Notes: generated by a model not told the origin, from the sequence alone. A stretch of DNA of 64,000 nucleotides from Calditrichota bacterium (GCA_024278755.1 JAJRSO010000035.1:1-64000); one strand, 5' to 3'. Positions 8,722 through 18,263 are shown, counted from the stretch's first letter. A program made the numbers and translations.

Positions 8722-9078
8722 ATGAGTGGTTCGGATGTCTGCTCAACCAATATTGTGGATCAGCAAAAAGTAGATTTTGTTGCCGGCGCGCTGCCGACCG
8801 AAGCCGAAAATATGGCTATGGCCGAGTTATTTAAAGCGCTTGGCGATCCAACGCGTCTGCGTATTGTACAGGCCTTGGCCCTGGAAGAACTATGCGTCTG
8901 TGACCTGACCGCTTTGATGGATATTTCCATCTCTGCCATTTCGCACCAGCTTCGTCTGTTACGGAATCTGAAAGTTGTTAAATTTAGGAAATCCGGCAAG
9001 ATGGCTTATTACAGTCTGGACGATGATCATGTATTGGAATTAGTCACTTTAACCCGAGAACATATCGCAGAGCAATGA
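8722..9078 (+). CDS. ArsR/SmtB-family metal-sensing repressor with two metal sites
   Basis: The protein has 118 residues with a winged helix core (LFKALGDPTRLRIVQAL, then SISAISHQLRLLRNLKVV). The alpha3N-type thiolate site of CadC is suggested by ELCVCDL (Cys58, Cys60) plus Cys7 near the N-terminus. The alpha5 site of SmtB is also complete: Asp101-x-His103-x10-His114-x2-Glu117. This combination indicates sensing of Zn(II) and/or soft metals such as Cd(II) or Pb(II). A GAGGTG ribosome site precedes the ATG. The stop overlaps the next gene by four bases, and the RND efflux genes follow, so it most likely represses that efflux operon. Confidence 0.9.
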   Translation: MSGSDVCSTNIVDQQKVDFVAGALPTEAENMAMAELFKALGDPTRLRIVQALALEELCVCDLTALMDISISAISHQLRLLRNLKVVKFRKSGKMAYYSLDDDHVLELVTLTREHIAEQ

Positions 9079-9509
9079 TACTAAAAAAGAAAATATTACA
9101 TAGTTTACTGGGTTTTACCATTCTGCTGCAAGCGGCTTTCTTTCAGGTAGCCATGCCAAATTTAGTGCTCTGTATCGGCGATGACGGACACGTGGCTTTT
9201 GAATGGCGCTCACAAAACACCTCCGGCCGCCACAAAGACAGTGTCATTCCCAACCTGTTTTCACACGGAAAAATAGCCCAACCGGTCGCAGGTAAGATAG
9301 ATTGTACCGACATTAATCTGCATTTTCATCCTTCTCAGGCAGAAAAAACGCATAATAAAAATGTCACTAAAACAATATTAAACGTATTTTATGCGCTTGA
9401 AGCAAGGAATCAGGAAAAAATAAATTCTTCTGTTTCCGTAAAAATAATTCAACCGCCTCCGGTAAACCTCAACATCGGAATCGATCAGAGTCCCGTTCTG
9501 ATCATTTGA
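9075..9509 (+). CDS. Exported protein of unknown function in the efflux operon
   Basis: The protein has 144 residues. A basic N-terminus and a hydrophobic segment (LLGFTILLQAAFFQVA) form a signal peptide. The mature part starts PNLVLCIGDDGHVAFEW and has a His-containing motif (DINLHFHP). I recall similar small exported proteins next to RND metal pumps in related phyla but cannot name a domain. The ATGA overlap with the repressor gene shows it belongs to the operon. A periplasmic metal-binding or chaperone role is only a guess from the His/Cys content and position. Confidence 0.7.
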   Translation: MILKKKILHSLLGFTILLQAAFFQVAMPNLVLCIGDDGHVAFEWRSQNTSGRHKDSVIPNLFSHGKIAQPVAGKIDCTDINLHFHPSQAEKTHNKNVTKTILNVFYALEARNQEKINSSVSVKIIQPPPVNLNIGIDQSPVLII

Positions 9510-9677
9510 TCCGCACCCATATATTTTCAGCTCAGCTTGGTCTGAGTATTCATTCATAAACCGTCTTTGCGGATGTCGGAATGAACAAAGCATTGTATTC
9601 CTATCCGTTATTCCCGCGAAGATAAATTTAAATATTCGAATCGGTTTAAATCAATACATATTAAGATGGAGTTAAAA

Positions 9678-11015
9678 ATGTTAAACAAACCATTCACGGT
9701 TCTTATACTTGGGCTCACCGCCGCATTTATTTCCGGATGTGCAACTGCGCGAAAGGCCTCGCTGCCAGCCGCCGCTTTGCCGCTGGTACAGGAACAGATA
9801 GCGCAAACCGAGTCCGCCGCATTTAAAAGCGCAGCAGGCGGCTCCCTAATGCTTGAGGAGGCCATTTCCCGGGCGCTGAAGCATAATCCGCAATTACGAA
9901 CCTTTAAAATGGAAATTAAGGCCCGTGAAGCGCGTACCTTTCAGGAAAGCCGTTTACCCAACCCCGAGCTTATGATTGATATGGAAAACATTGCCGGCAA
10001 CGGTCCGTTTAACGGACTAAAAGGCGCGGAAACCACCATCGGCATTGGGCAGTTAGTGGAAATCAGCGGAAAACGCAGCAAGCGCGTAAAAATTGCCGCC
10101 CTGCAAAGCGACCTGGCGCTGTGGCAATACGAAATTGAACGTTTAAATGTCATTACCCGGGTGCGCAGCCTGTATTTACAAGTGCTTTCGGCACAAAAAA
10201 AGATAAGTCTGGAAGGTAAACTGGTAGAACTTGCCCGGGCTTTTAAAACCAATGTGGATACGCTGGTAAAAGGCGGACGCCTTTCATCGGCCGAAAGCGC
10301 CCGCGCTCAGGTGGAGCTTTCCAATCGCGAACTCGGTCTGCGCCAAAGCAAGCGGGAATTTAATAATGCCCGCCTCCTGCTGGCCGCAGTTTGGGGAGCG
10401 AACAGCGTTGATTTTGATACGGTGAGCGGAAAGCTGAAGCATCGTTTTTCCATACCATCGACGGAAAAACTGATGCATGCTTTACCGGAAAGTCCATTGC
10501 TTATCCTGCAAAATACGGTTATTAAAAAACAAAAAGCCGAGACGGCCCTGGCCGATGCCCGCTCCATTCCAGATCCGGTATTCAGCGCCGGATACCGCCG
10601 CTTTAATGAAAGCGGCAACCAGGCGCTGGTGGCCGGACTAAGCATTCCCATTCCCCTGTTCGACCGCAATCAGGGTGGCAGGCAGGAGGCGCGTTTTCGC
10701 GAACAACAGAGTGCACAGCAACTGCAAAGCCTGCGCACCAATCTGAATGCGGAAATCAGCGCCCGTCTGGAAATCATGCGCGGCCTGACAAACGAAATTA
10801 CAACCATGCAGGATATGATTATTCCGCAGGCCAGGGAAGCGTATCGTATCATTCGGCAAAACTACCGACTCGGCAAATACAGCCTTATGGATGTGCTGGA
10901 TGCTCAGCGGCAGCTTTTTGACGCCGAAGGGAACTATATCAACGCGCTGGCCGCTGTTCACCTTCAGGTTATCGAATTGGAAGGCCTGCTCGGCCGTTCA
11001 TTGGAATCATTATAA
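9678..11015 (+). CDS. TolC/CzcC-type outer-membrane efflux lipoprotein
   Basis: The protein has about 445 residues. The start at 9678 is preferred over 9666 because GGAG inside the earlier codons gives it a well-spaced ribosome site. A signal with lipobox (FISGCATA) precedes two OEP repeats. Typical features are LEEAISRALKHNPQLR near the first helical hairpin, long coiled-coil helices, and the closing motif YRLGKYSLMDVLDAQRQLFDAEGNYI split across the final helix. It would form the outer-membrane channel of the tripartite pump encoded by the next two genes. Spacing to the adaptor gene is 14 bases, so they are co-transcribed. Confidence 0.9.
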   Translation: MLNKPFTVLILGLTAAFISGCATARKASLPAAALPLVQEQIAQTESAAFKSAAGGSLMLEEAISRALKHNPQLRTFKMEIKAREARTFQESRLPNPELMIDMENIAGNGPFNGLKGAETTIGIGQLVEISGKRSKRVKIAALQSDLALWQYEIERLNVITRVRSLYLQVLSAQKKISLEGKLVELARAFKTNVDTLVKGGRLSSAESARAQVELSNRELGLRQSKREFNNARLLLAAVWGANSVDFDTVSGKLKHRFSIPSTEKLMHALPESPLLILQNTVIKKQKAETALADARSIPDPVFSAGYRRFNESGNQALVAGLSIPIPLFDRNQGGRQEARFREQQSAQQLQSLRTNLNAEISARLEIMRGLTNEITTMQDMIIPQAREAYRIIRQNYRLGKYSLMDVLDAQRQLFDAEGNYINALAAVHLQVIELEGLLGRSLESL

Positions 11016-11029
11016 ATAAGGAAAAGAAA

Positions 11030-11980
11030 ATGAAACAAATTCAAACTAAACGACTCATTCTGTTTTCGGTTTTAATGTTTGTAATTATAAGCTGCGGAAC
11101 AGAACCCGGAACTAAATCGGAAAAACCCGAAGCCCACAACGAAGCAGCGGAAGAACATAATGAAATTGTACAACTTAGCCAGCAGGAATTAGATGAATTT
11201 GGCGTTGTGCTTGCCGTGGCGGGACCGGCCAAATTGCAAACCCATGTTTCGCTGCCCGGTGAAATTATCATTCCGCCGCATAATCTGGCGCACATTCACC
11301 CCCGTTTTCCGGGCATGGTAAAAGAGGTACGCAAAACCATCGGCGACCGGGTTCAGAAAGGAGAAGTACTGGCAGTCATCGAAAGCAACGAAAGCCTGTC
11401 CGACTATAAAATCAAATCGCTCATCGACGGCACCGTTATCGAAATGCACCTGACCCGCGGGGAAATGATTGACGATGCCAAACACGGCTTTGTGGTAGCC
11501 GACTTAAATACCATTTGGATTTATCTGCAAGTCTATCAGAAGGATCTGCCCTATGTTCGTAAAGGGCAAAAAGTGCTTATCTCGGCCGGAAAGGGTCTGC
11601 CCGAAACGGAAGGCATTATCAGTTACATCGCACCCATCATTGATGAACAAACCCGAACCGCCGACGCCCGCGTGGTTTTACGTAACCGAAAAGGGCTTTG
11701 GAAACCCGGTTTGTTTGTAACCGGGCGTATCGTTACCGAAGATATTACAGTGGATGTGGCCATACCCAAAACAGCGTTGGAAACCTTTGAAGGCGAAACG
11801 GTGGTGTTTGTTAAAGAGACAGAAGGGTTTAAACCGCAGCCGGTGCATATTAACCGTGAGAACGACACTCTGGTAGAAATAGAACACGGACTAAAAGCGG
11901 GCCAAACCTATGTCAGTAAAAACGGTTTTGTACTCAAAACCGAATTAATGAAAAGTGAATTTGGCGATGGTGATCATTAA
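11030..11980 (+). CDS. CusB/CzcB-type RND periplasmic adaptor lipoprotein
   Basis: The protein has 316 residues with a lipobox at Cys22 (IISC) and a His/Glu-rich segment (AHNEAAEEHNEI) that may bind metal. The membrane-fusion core follows: a barrel-sandwich (lipoyl-like) domain with FPGMVKEVRKTIGDRVQKGEVLAVIES, a beta-barrel (GLWKPGLFVTGRI) and a membrane-proximal domain near the end. The hairpin between lipoyl halves is very short (YKIKSLIDGTVIEM), as in compact heavy-metal adaptors. It connects the inner-membrane pump with the outer-membrane channel. The metal is not determined by this sequence. Confidence 0.9.
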   Translation: MKQIQTKRLILFSVLMFVIISCGTEPGTKSEKPEAHNEAAEEHNEIVQLSQQELDEFGVVLAVAGPAKLQTHVSLPGEIIIPPHNLAHIHPRFPGMVKEVRKTIGDRVQKGEVLAVIESNESLSDYKIKSLIDGTVIEMHLTRGEMIDDAKHGFVVADLNTIWIYLQVYQKDLPYVRKGQKVLISAGKGLPETEGIISYIAPIIDEQTRTADARVVLRNRKGLWKPGLFVTGRIVTEDITVDVAIPKTALETFEGETVVFVKETEGFKPQPVHINRENDTLVEIEHGLKAGQTYVSKNGFVLKTELMKSEFGDGDH

Positions 11981-12022
11981 AAAGTTATATGCCATTTAAA
12001 CACTGAAAGGGGCCGGATTTTT

Positions 12023-12107
12023 GTCATTGCGATACCGCTATGCGGCAGAAGCAATCTCTTACAGATAAAAAGGATCGCTTCACCCGATTCCCGGAGTTCG
12101 CGATGAC
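12023..12107. repeat. Dispersed hairpin-type repeat, GTCATTGCGA ends
   Basis: GTCATTGCGA (12023-12032) and TCGCGATGAC (12098-12107) are inverted with one mismatch. The element lies in the 169-base gap between adaptor and pump genes, so it would be transcribed within the operon and could fold as an internal hairpin. Confidence 0.55.
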
Positions 12108-12149
12108 AGCCCTTGTTTTAATAGTTAAAAACTTTGGAGAAAACAATAC

Positions 12150-15100
12150 ATGAACAAAATCATAGAATTTTCATTACGCAATAAACTGCTTATGCTGTCC
12201 CTTGCCGTGCTGGTGATGGCCGGCGGCTGGTTCAGTTATAAGCAGTTGCCTATCGACGCTTTTCCGGACGTCTCCCCTTCGTTGGTGCAGGTATTTACCG
12301 AAACCGAAGGACTGGCTCCCGAAGAAATTGAAAAATATATCACCTTCCCGGTAGAAGCGGCTATGAACGGGCTGCCGGATTTGGAGACCATCCGTTCCGT
12401 TTCCAATTTCGGTTTGTCGGTCGTCAATATCTATTTCAAAGACGGCACAGATATCTATTTTGCCCGGCAGGTGGTCAACGAACGGCTGCAGGAAGCCCGC
12501 GAACAGATCCCGGAGGGATTTGGCGACCCGCAGATGGGTCCCATTTCCACCGGCATGGGGCTGGTTCTTTTTTATTACCTGGAAGACACCACCGGGCAGT
12601 ACTCGCTGACCGAACTGCGTACACTTCAGGACTGGCTGATTAAATACCAGTTGCAAACCGTACCCGGTGTAACCGAAGTACTGGGCATCGGCGGCTGGGA
12701 GAAGCAGTTTCAGGTGTCCATTGATGCGAACGCCCTGCTGAGATACGATTTTACCATTCAGGATATTATCGAAAAAGTAGAATCCAATAACCTGAACGTG
12801 GGCGCCCAGTTCATCGAAAAGAATGCCGAAGAATTCATTGTTCGTTCCGTGGGCCTCGTCAAAGATATGGCGGATATCGAAAACATCGTCATCAAAACCG
12901 AAGACGGCACCCCTGTTTATTTAAAACAGGTCGCCGACGTAAAAATCGGCGGAGCCGTGCGCCGCGGTGTGCAAACCCGTGACGGTATCGAAGAAGTAGT
13001 GGCCGGGATGGTGGTTAAACTCTACGGGAGTAATTCATCCACCGTTATCGGCAAGGTGGAAAACAAATTGGCCGAAATCAACAAAATGCTGCCGGAAGGA
13101 ATTAAAATTATTCCATATTACCAGCAAAAGTCTCTGGTAGAGGCGGCGGTCAATACGGTAACGGACGCTTTGTTACAGGGTATTCTGCTAGTGGCGCTTA
13201 TTTTAGTCATCTTTATGGGCTCCATCCGTCCCAGCCTTGTAGTGGCCCTGGCCATACCCTTTTCTATTTTGTTTGCGTTTATCGGTATGCGCTATCTCAA
13301 TCTCTCCGTTAATCTGATGTCTTTTGGCGGTCTGGCCATCGCCATCGGAATGATGGTGGACGGCACCATCGTCATGGTAGAAAATGTAGACCGTATGCTA
13401 CGGCAATCGAAGTCTGACGAACCGCGCATCCATGTGGTGGCCCGCGCCGCCCGTGAAGTGGCCCGTCCCATATTATTTGCAATCAGCATTATCATTGTAG
13501 TTTTTCTGCCGCTTTTTACCCTACAGGGCGTAGAAGGTAAAACCTTTAAACCGCTGGCCTATACGGTTTCTCTCGCCATGCTCGGTTCCCTCATTTTTGC
13601 CATTGTACTGGCGCCGCTCTTTTCGCAGATGCTCATGCGCCGCCCCAAAAAAGCGTTAAAGGCGGGTGAACAGGCCAAAGAAGTAGCCATCGTACGTTTT
13701 TTAAATAGACTCTATCTGCCGCTTATCCGCTTCTTTGTAAAAAGACGCAGTATGGCCATCACCCTGGCAGCGTTGCTTTTGATTGCCGGCGGCTTTATTT
13801 ATCCACGCCTCGGATCGGAATTTACGCCGACCCTTCAGGAAGGAACGATTATTCTGCGGCTGACCATGGCGCCTTCCATTTCTTTAAATGAAAGTACGCG
13901 CATCACGCAAATTGTGGAACGGCGTATCATGAAAGTGCCCGAAGTGGAACATGTGGTTACGCGCATCGGCCGCGGCGAAGTGGGCGCCCATACCGACCCC
14001 ATCAACAGCGCTGAAATGTACATTTTACTGATTCCCCAGGATGAATGGAAGTCGGCCGACTCACAACAGGGACTGGAAGGCGTAATCCGGGAAGAAGTAG
14101 GCGAAATTCCCGGTGTGCTTTCCAATTTTACCCAGCCCATTCAAATGACCGTGGACGAATTGCTGGAAGGCGTGCGCGCCGAGCTGGCCATCAAACTGTT
14201 TGGGGACGATTTGCAAGTGCTCAAAGAAAAAGCGGATGAAATTGCCCGTGTCATTCAGCAGGTTCCCGGAGCCGCCGACGTACAGCCCGATCAGGTAAGC
14301 GGAACGCCACAGCTCTTGATTCAGGTAAACCGGCAGGCCATCGCCCGTTACGGAATTAATGTGGAAGACGTACAAAAAGTTATTCGCGCCGCGGTGGGCG
14401 GTGAGGTGGCCGGACAGTTATTCGAAGGCGTGCGCCGTTTTGATATTCTGGTGCGTTTTAGTCCCGATTTCCGCAGTACCGAAAACTCCATTCGCCAAAT
14501 TCTGGTGGAAACCCCGGAGGGCGCCCATATTCCGCTGGAGCAGTTGGCTGATATTCATGAAATTGTCGGGCCGCGGCAGATTACACGCCAGAACAGCCAG
14601 CGTTTTATCACCATTCAAAGTAACGTTACCGGCCGGGACATCGGTTCCTTTGTGGCGGACGGCCAGAAAGCTATCGAAGCCAATGTGGACCTTCCTCCGG
14701 GCTACCTTGTTACCTGGGGCGGGCAGTTCCGCCTGCAGCAGGAAGCCAATAAACGGTTGGCTGTGGTTATTCCGGTGACGCTGATTATTATTTTTATCCT
14801 GCTCTTTTCCAGCTTCGGTTCGCTTAAAAACACCTTGTTGATTCTGCTGAATATTCCGCTGGCTCTGGTGGGTGGTGTGGCCGGATTGTGGCTGACCGGA
14901 CAGAATCTTTCGGTGCCGTCGTCTATCGGATTTATTGCGCTGTTCGGCATCGCCCTGGAAAACGGTATGGTGCTGGTTACGTATCTGAATCAATTACTAA
15001 AAGACGGCGTACCGGTGGACGAGGCGTCTGTCAAAGGCGCTCTGCTTCGTTTGCGTCCCGTGTTAATGACCGCGGTTACCACCGCTCTGGGACTCATTCC

Positions 15101-15260
15101 CTTGTTGATTGCCAGCGGCGTGGGCAGCGAAGTACAGCGTCCCCTGGCCACCGTGGTCGTGGGCGGGCTGGTTACCTCCACCCTGCTGACCTTGTTGGTT
15201 ATCCCGGCCATTTACAAATGGTTTGCCATAGATACCGACCGTGAAACACAAATGGATTAG
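12150..15260 (+). CDS. Heavy-metal efflux RND pump, CusA/CzcA family
   Basis: The protein has 1036 residues, full length for the HME-RND family, with 12 membrane helices and two large periplasmic loops. The proton-relay helix 4 reads AIGMMVDGTIVMVENVDRML, keeping the Asp and Glu typical of CusA/CzcA. The extra upstream Asp of CzcA-type LDFG is absent (LAIAIG), which resembles monovalent-metal CusA-type pumps. The three-Met relay of CusA is not obvious, so the substrate (Cu/Ag versus Zn/Cd/Co) stays open. It works with the preceding channel and adaptor proteins in the inner membrane, driven by proton influx. Confidence 0.92.
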   Translation: MNKIIEFSLRNKLLMLSLAVLVMAGGWFSYKQLPIDAFPDVSPSLVQVFTETEGLAPEEIEKYITFPVEAAMNGLPDLETIRSVSNFGLSVVNIYFKDGTDIYFARQVVNERLQEAREQIPEGFGDPQMGPISTGMGLVLFYYLEDTTGQYSLTELRTLQDWLIKYQLQTVPGVTEVLGIGGWEKQFQVSIDANALLRYDFTIQDIIEKVESNNLNVGAQFIEKNAEEFIVRSVGLVKDMADIENIVIKTEDGTPVYLKQVADVKIGGAVRRGVQTRDGIEEVVAGMVVKLYGSNSSTVIGKVENKLAEINKMLPEGIKIIPYYQQKSLVEAAVNTVTDALLQGILLVALILVIFMGSIRPSLVVALAIPFSILFAFIGMRYLNLSVNLMSFGGLAIAIGMMVDGTIVMVENVDRMLRQSKSDEPRIHVVARAAREVARPILFAISIIIVVFLPLFTLQGVEGKTFKPLAYTVSLAMLGSLIFAIVLAPLFSQMLMRRPKKALKAGEQAKEVAIVRFLNRLYLPLIRFFVKRRSMAITLAALLLIAGGFIYPRLGSEFTPTLQEGTIILRLTMAPSISLNESTRITQIVERRIMKVPEVEHVVTRIGRGEVGAHTDPINSAEMYILLIPQDEWKSADSQQGLEGVIREEVGEIPGVLSNFTQPIQMTVDELLEGVRAELAIKLFGDDLQVLKEKADEIARVIQQVPGAADVQPDQVSGTPQLLIQVNRQAIARYGINVEDVQKVIRAAVGGEVAGQLFEGVRRFDILVRFSPDFRSTENSIRQILVETPEGAHIPLEQLADIHEIVGPRQITRQNSQRFITIQSNVTGRDIGSFVADGQKAIEANVDLPPGYLVTWGGQFRLQQEANKRLAVVIPVTLIIIFILLFSSFGSLKNTLLILLNIPLALVGGVAGLWLTGQNLSVPSSIGFIALFGIALENGMVLVTYLNQLLKDGVPVDEASVKGALLRLRPVLMTAVTTALGLIPLLIASGVGSEVQRPLATVVVGGLVTSTLLTLLVIPAIYKWFAIDTDRETQMD

Positions 15261-15275
15261 TGAACGAACTGACTA

Positions 15276-15311
15276 TTAGGAATTGGAAACTATAAAATTT
15301 CCAGTTCCTAA
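15276..15311 (+). other. Stable hairpin between pump gene and PII-like gene
   Basis: TTAGGAATTGGAAA (15276-15289) pairs with TTTCCAGTTCCTAA (15298-15311) apart from one wobble, around an eight-base loop. No T run follows, so it is not a standard terminator; it may stabilise or process the operon transcript. Confidence 0.45.
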
Positions 15312-15350
15312 TTAAAAGAAGATAAAAAGCTAAATTTAAGGATAAAAATT

Positions 15351-15686
15351 ATGAAGCATATTATTGCATATATCAAACCGCACAAGCTTGATGCCGTTAC
15401 TCAGGCATTGCACCAGATAACCGAATTAACCGGCATGACCGTACTGGAAGTGAAAGGTTTTGGCCGGGGACGAAAAAAGGAACTTTCACCCGAAGAACAA
15501 TTAAGTGATTTTGTTCGCCACTTTAAAATAGAAATTTTTTGTAAAAGCAAAATTGTGGATGACGTTCTGAAAGCGATTGAGCAATCGGCCTATACGGGTT
15601 TACGCGGAGATGGAAAAATTTATATTTGTAGTGTGCAGGATGCCCTCCGTATCAGCTCCGGCGAACGTGGCGAAAAAGCGATTTAA
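15351..15686 (+). CDS. PII-like signalling protein linked to the metal pump
   Basis: The protein has 111 residues, the normal PII size, with the ferredoxin-like core starting MKHIIAYIKPHKLDAVTQAL. The T-loop region (VKGFGRGRKKELSPEEQLSDF) lacks the Tyr51 uridylylation site of GlnB/GlnK. The C-terminal part keeps TGLRGDGKIYICSVQDALRI, matching the PII B-loop signature. A PII subgroup encoded next to CusA/CzcA pumps has been described (PII-NG). This protein fits that group and probably adjusts pump activity or senses a nucleotide or metal. It follows the pump gene by 90 bases on the same strand. Confidence 0.85.
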   Translation: MKHIIAYIKPHKLDAVTQALHQITELTGMTVLEVKGFGRGRKKELSPEEQLSDFVRHFKIEIFCKSKIVDDVLKAIEQSAYTGLRGDGKIYICSVQDALRISSGERGEKAI

Positions 15687-15943
15687 ACAGTTATCAACTA
15701 TTTTGGACTTCTTATTCATTTTGCATAATGGAAAAAATATCCTGGGGTTGTGTTTTCATCCCGCTGTATTTATGTTGTTTATAGGTTCTTTTTTACTGAA
15801 AACTCTAAAACAGCATAAACGCAGCGGGATAAATCCAGGCCGGTTTAATAGACCACCGTTTTCTGTTACGCTACAGCAGCCTGGTACGCCTGATTTGCCG
15901 GTTTGTTATTAAAACCCCCTTTAGTCAACCATCGGAGGAAGCA

Positions 15944-16501
15944 ATGAATAAAGCAAAAATAACTATTTATATCTTTTTTTCTGTTTTTCTGATTTATATG
16001 CTTTTCATACTGGTCCGTTCACTACGCTCTCCGGATCATATTCATTCACGTGACGATGTACCGCAACAAACCAATCCGCTTCAGGCCAAAAAAGCCGTAG
16101 ACGAATTGCAATCCCGTTTAAAAAACGAACCGGAAAACATTGCCTTATGGCTGAAATTAGGTCATATTTATCTGGAACAGCAAAGTTTTGAAAAAGCAGT
16201 TACCCTTTTCAGAAAAGCAGTTGTCGTAGCTCCTGAAAATGCGGAAGCGCTTGTCGACCTGGGAATTGCGCTTAACGCCGTTAAAAAAACCGAAGAAGCC
16301 TTTCATACATTTAAACTGGCTACCGAAAAATTTCCCGATTATGCCGAAGGATGGCTGCGCCTCGGGTTAATCTATCGTTTTCAAAAGAACGATAATGCCA
16401 AGGCCCTGGAATATTTGGAGAACTATCTTACCCTTGAACCGGCAAACGATATTGCAACCAAAGTAAGAAACGAAATCAACAAAATTAAAGCGGAAAGATA
16501 A
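15944..16501 (+). CDS. Membrane-anchored TPR protein
   Basis: The protein has 185 residues with one N-terminal membrane anchor (ITIYIFFSVFLIYMLFILV). Roughly three tetratricopeptide repeats follow (for example LWLKLGHIYLEQQSFEKAVTLFRKAV, then AEALVDLGIALNAVKKTEEAFHTF), with the repeats exposed outside or inside depending on orientation. TPR domains bind partner proteins. The layout resembles CcmH/NrfG-like TPR tails, but no cytochrome genes are nearby. A GGAGG ribosome site precedes the ATG. It lies between the PII-like gene and the CDF transporter and ends 18 bases before the latter. Confidence 0.8.
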   Translation: MNKAKITIYIFFSVFLIYMLFILVRSLRSPDHIHSRDDVPQQTNPLQAKKAVDELQSRLKNEPENIALWLKLGHIYLEQQSFEKAVTLFRKAVVVAPENAEALVDLGIALNAVKKTEEAFHTFKLATEKFPDYAEGWLRLGLIYRFQKNDNAKALEYLENYLTLEPANDIATKVRNEINKIKAER

Positions 16502-16519
16502 TTTTAAAACGGGAATAAA

Positions 16520-17419
16520 ATGGCACACGAACATACGCATACCCATTCTGAAGTCAAAGATTACGGCAAAGCATTTGCAATTGGAATTGCTTTAAACCTT
16601 ATTTATATCATCATCGAAGCAAGCTACGGCTTTATGATTAATTCACTCGCACTTATTGCTGATGCAGGACATAATTTAAGCGATGTTTTAGGTCTGCTGC
16701 TTGCCTGGGGCGCCAGCTATCTTGTAAAAAAAGCCGCCACGGAAAAACACACCTATGGCTTCAGAAAGTCGTCCGTTTTGGCGGCATTGTTAAATGCGTT
16801 GATCTTACTGGTTGCCATTGGCGCCATTACCTGGGAAGCGATTGGACGTTTCGGCAATCCCCAAATTATCGAAGGTAAGATCGTAATGATTGTAGCCGGA
16901 ATCGGCGTACTCATTAACAGCGCTACGGCACTCTTGTTTTTCTCCGGCAGAAAGCAGGACCTCAATATAAAAGGAGCCTTTCTGCATATGGCCGCGGACG
17001 CCGGAATTTCATTGGGCGTTGTTATAGTGGGAGTGGCGCTGATATATACAAGCTTGCACTGGTTAGACCCGCTAATCAGTATTCTCATCGCTTTGATCAT
17101 TTTTTGGGGAACATGGGGATTATTAAAAGATTCCGTAAATCTGGCTCTGGACGCCGTTCCGGAAAATATTGATAAAAAAGATATTGAACAATATCTGGCA
17201 TCTCTGCCGGAAATTGAGAAATTTCACGACTTACATATCTGGGCTCTGAGTACAACCGAAACCGCGCTTACCGTGCATGCAGTTGTGCACCATGCTTGCG
17301 ATCGAAACAGATTAATCGAAGCAATAAGCGATCAGTTAAAACATAAATACAATATCATTCACTCTACAATTCAGCTGGAAGATTTAAGCAAAACAGACTG
17401 CACGCAAAATCAGATTTAA
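16520..17419 (+). CDS. Cation diffusion facilitator (CzcD/ZitB type)
   Basis: The protein has 299 residues. A His-rich start (MAHEHTHTHSEV) is followed by six membrane helices. The transport-site residues are visible in helix 2 (IADAGHNLSDVLG, HxxxD) and helix 5 (MAADAGISLGVV, with the family's usual HxxxD His missing or shifted to HMAAD). A cytoplasmic C-terminal domain (DLHIWALST) follows. It exports Zn(II) or related divalent ions in exchange for protons. It is the last gene before a strong terminator, so the preceding efflux operon may include it. Confidence 0.9.
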   Translation: MAHEHTHTHSEVKDYGKAFAIGIALNLIYIIIEASYGFMINSLALIADAGHNLSDVLGLLLAWGASYLVKKAATEKHTYGFRKSSVLAALLNALILLVAIGAITWEAIGRFGNPQIIEGKIVMIVAGIGVLINSATALLFFSGRKQDLNIKGAFLHMAADAGISLGVVIVGVALIYTSLHWLDPLISILIALIIFWGTWGLLKDSVNLALDAVPENIDKKDIEQYLASLPEIEKFHDLHIWALSTTETALTVHAVVHHACDRNRLIEAISDQLKHKYNIIHSTIQLEDLSKTDCTQNQI

Positions 17420-17491
17420 AAAGCGCCATAAAAAATTACAACCGTCCTAAATAATCAATACGTTGTATGCATCAGTCTATTGGTAACAGAT

Positions 17492-17536
17492 AAACCGTAA
17501 TTCTCCTTTGGAGCTGTCGGTTACGGTTTCTTTTTT
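17492..17536 (+). terminator. Rho-independent terminator of the metal-efflux block
   Basis: AAACCGTAA (17492-17500) pairs with TTACGGTTT (17521-17529), followed by CTTTTTT. The loop itself can form a small CTCC/GGAG hairpin. Confidence 0.75.
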
Positions 17537-17756
17537 AGCCGCGGACGAACACGGATGTTCACTTACTAAACCCTCAGTGTTTATTGTTTCGGCTGCTTAA
17601 ATTTATTCGCGACCAAAATTTCTTTTCGCAATAGCCCGAAAAAGGTGCTGGCCCGGATAAATCGAAATGCAAGCAGAGGTTGAAACATATATTGATAATA
17701 ATAAGCTATGATCTTAATTCAAAAGAACAACCTAAATTGAGCGATTTTTTGAGTTG

Positions 17757-17825
17757 TCGTCGCGAGCGAGCGTGGCGAGCTACGATAAGATTGCCACTCC
17801 CGATGCTTCGGGATCGCAATGACAG
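17757..17825. repeat. Dispersed hairpin-type repeat, GTCGTCGCGA/TCGCAATGAC ends
   Basis: The left end GTCGTCGCGA and the right end TCGCAATGAC are near-inverted copies. The interior has the GAGCGAGCGTGGCGAGC and GATTGCC segments typical of this repeat type. It belongs with the elements at 12023-12107 and 20166-20265. Confidence 0.5.
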
Positions 17826-18263
17826 GTTCAATAACGAGCGAAAGGAATTATCGCTCAATTCAGGTACAAATAACAAAAATCATAATAATATCAAACAAAA
17901 ATCCCCTTGCAGATATATGTTTAAATTTTAGAATTTAAGTTTATTTGTTACTTGACGCTTGTATTTTAATGTTTCCTAAATTTCATTTTAGAAATTTTGG
18001 TATGATGTAAAAAGGCCTCTATCCATCTCCCCTTGCCGGGAAGAATGTCTTATAAGCGGAGTCACGGTTTTTTTTTAATAAAAAGAGACAAGCTCTTGGC
18101 ATTCCGATAGAAGCTTTGAGAATCACCGAAAAAACAGTACGCTCTTTTTCATCTTGTCACATTCATATATCCCAAGGCATATAAATCCGTTTCCCGGCAT
18201 TTATACATTCGAGAATGTTCATAAAATTGTTTTGTGACTAATATTTAAAAAAAATATAAAATA

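Noticed and set aside
15577-15912. 111-codon plus-strand frame after the PII-like gene
   Set aside because: It overlaps the PII-like gene in another frame for over 100 bases and has no recognisable domain or ribosome site.
17680-17931. 83-codon frame in the gap before the fad operon
   Set aside because: It crosses a dispersed palindromic repeat and has an unnatural composition, no ribosome site and no family resemblance.
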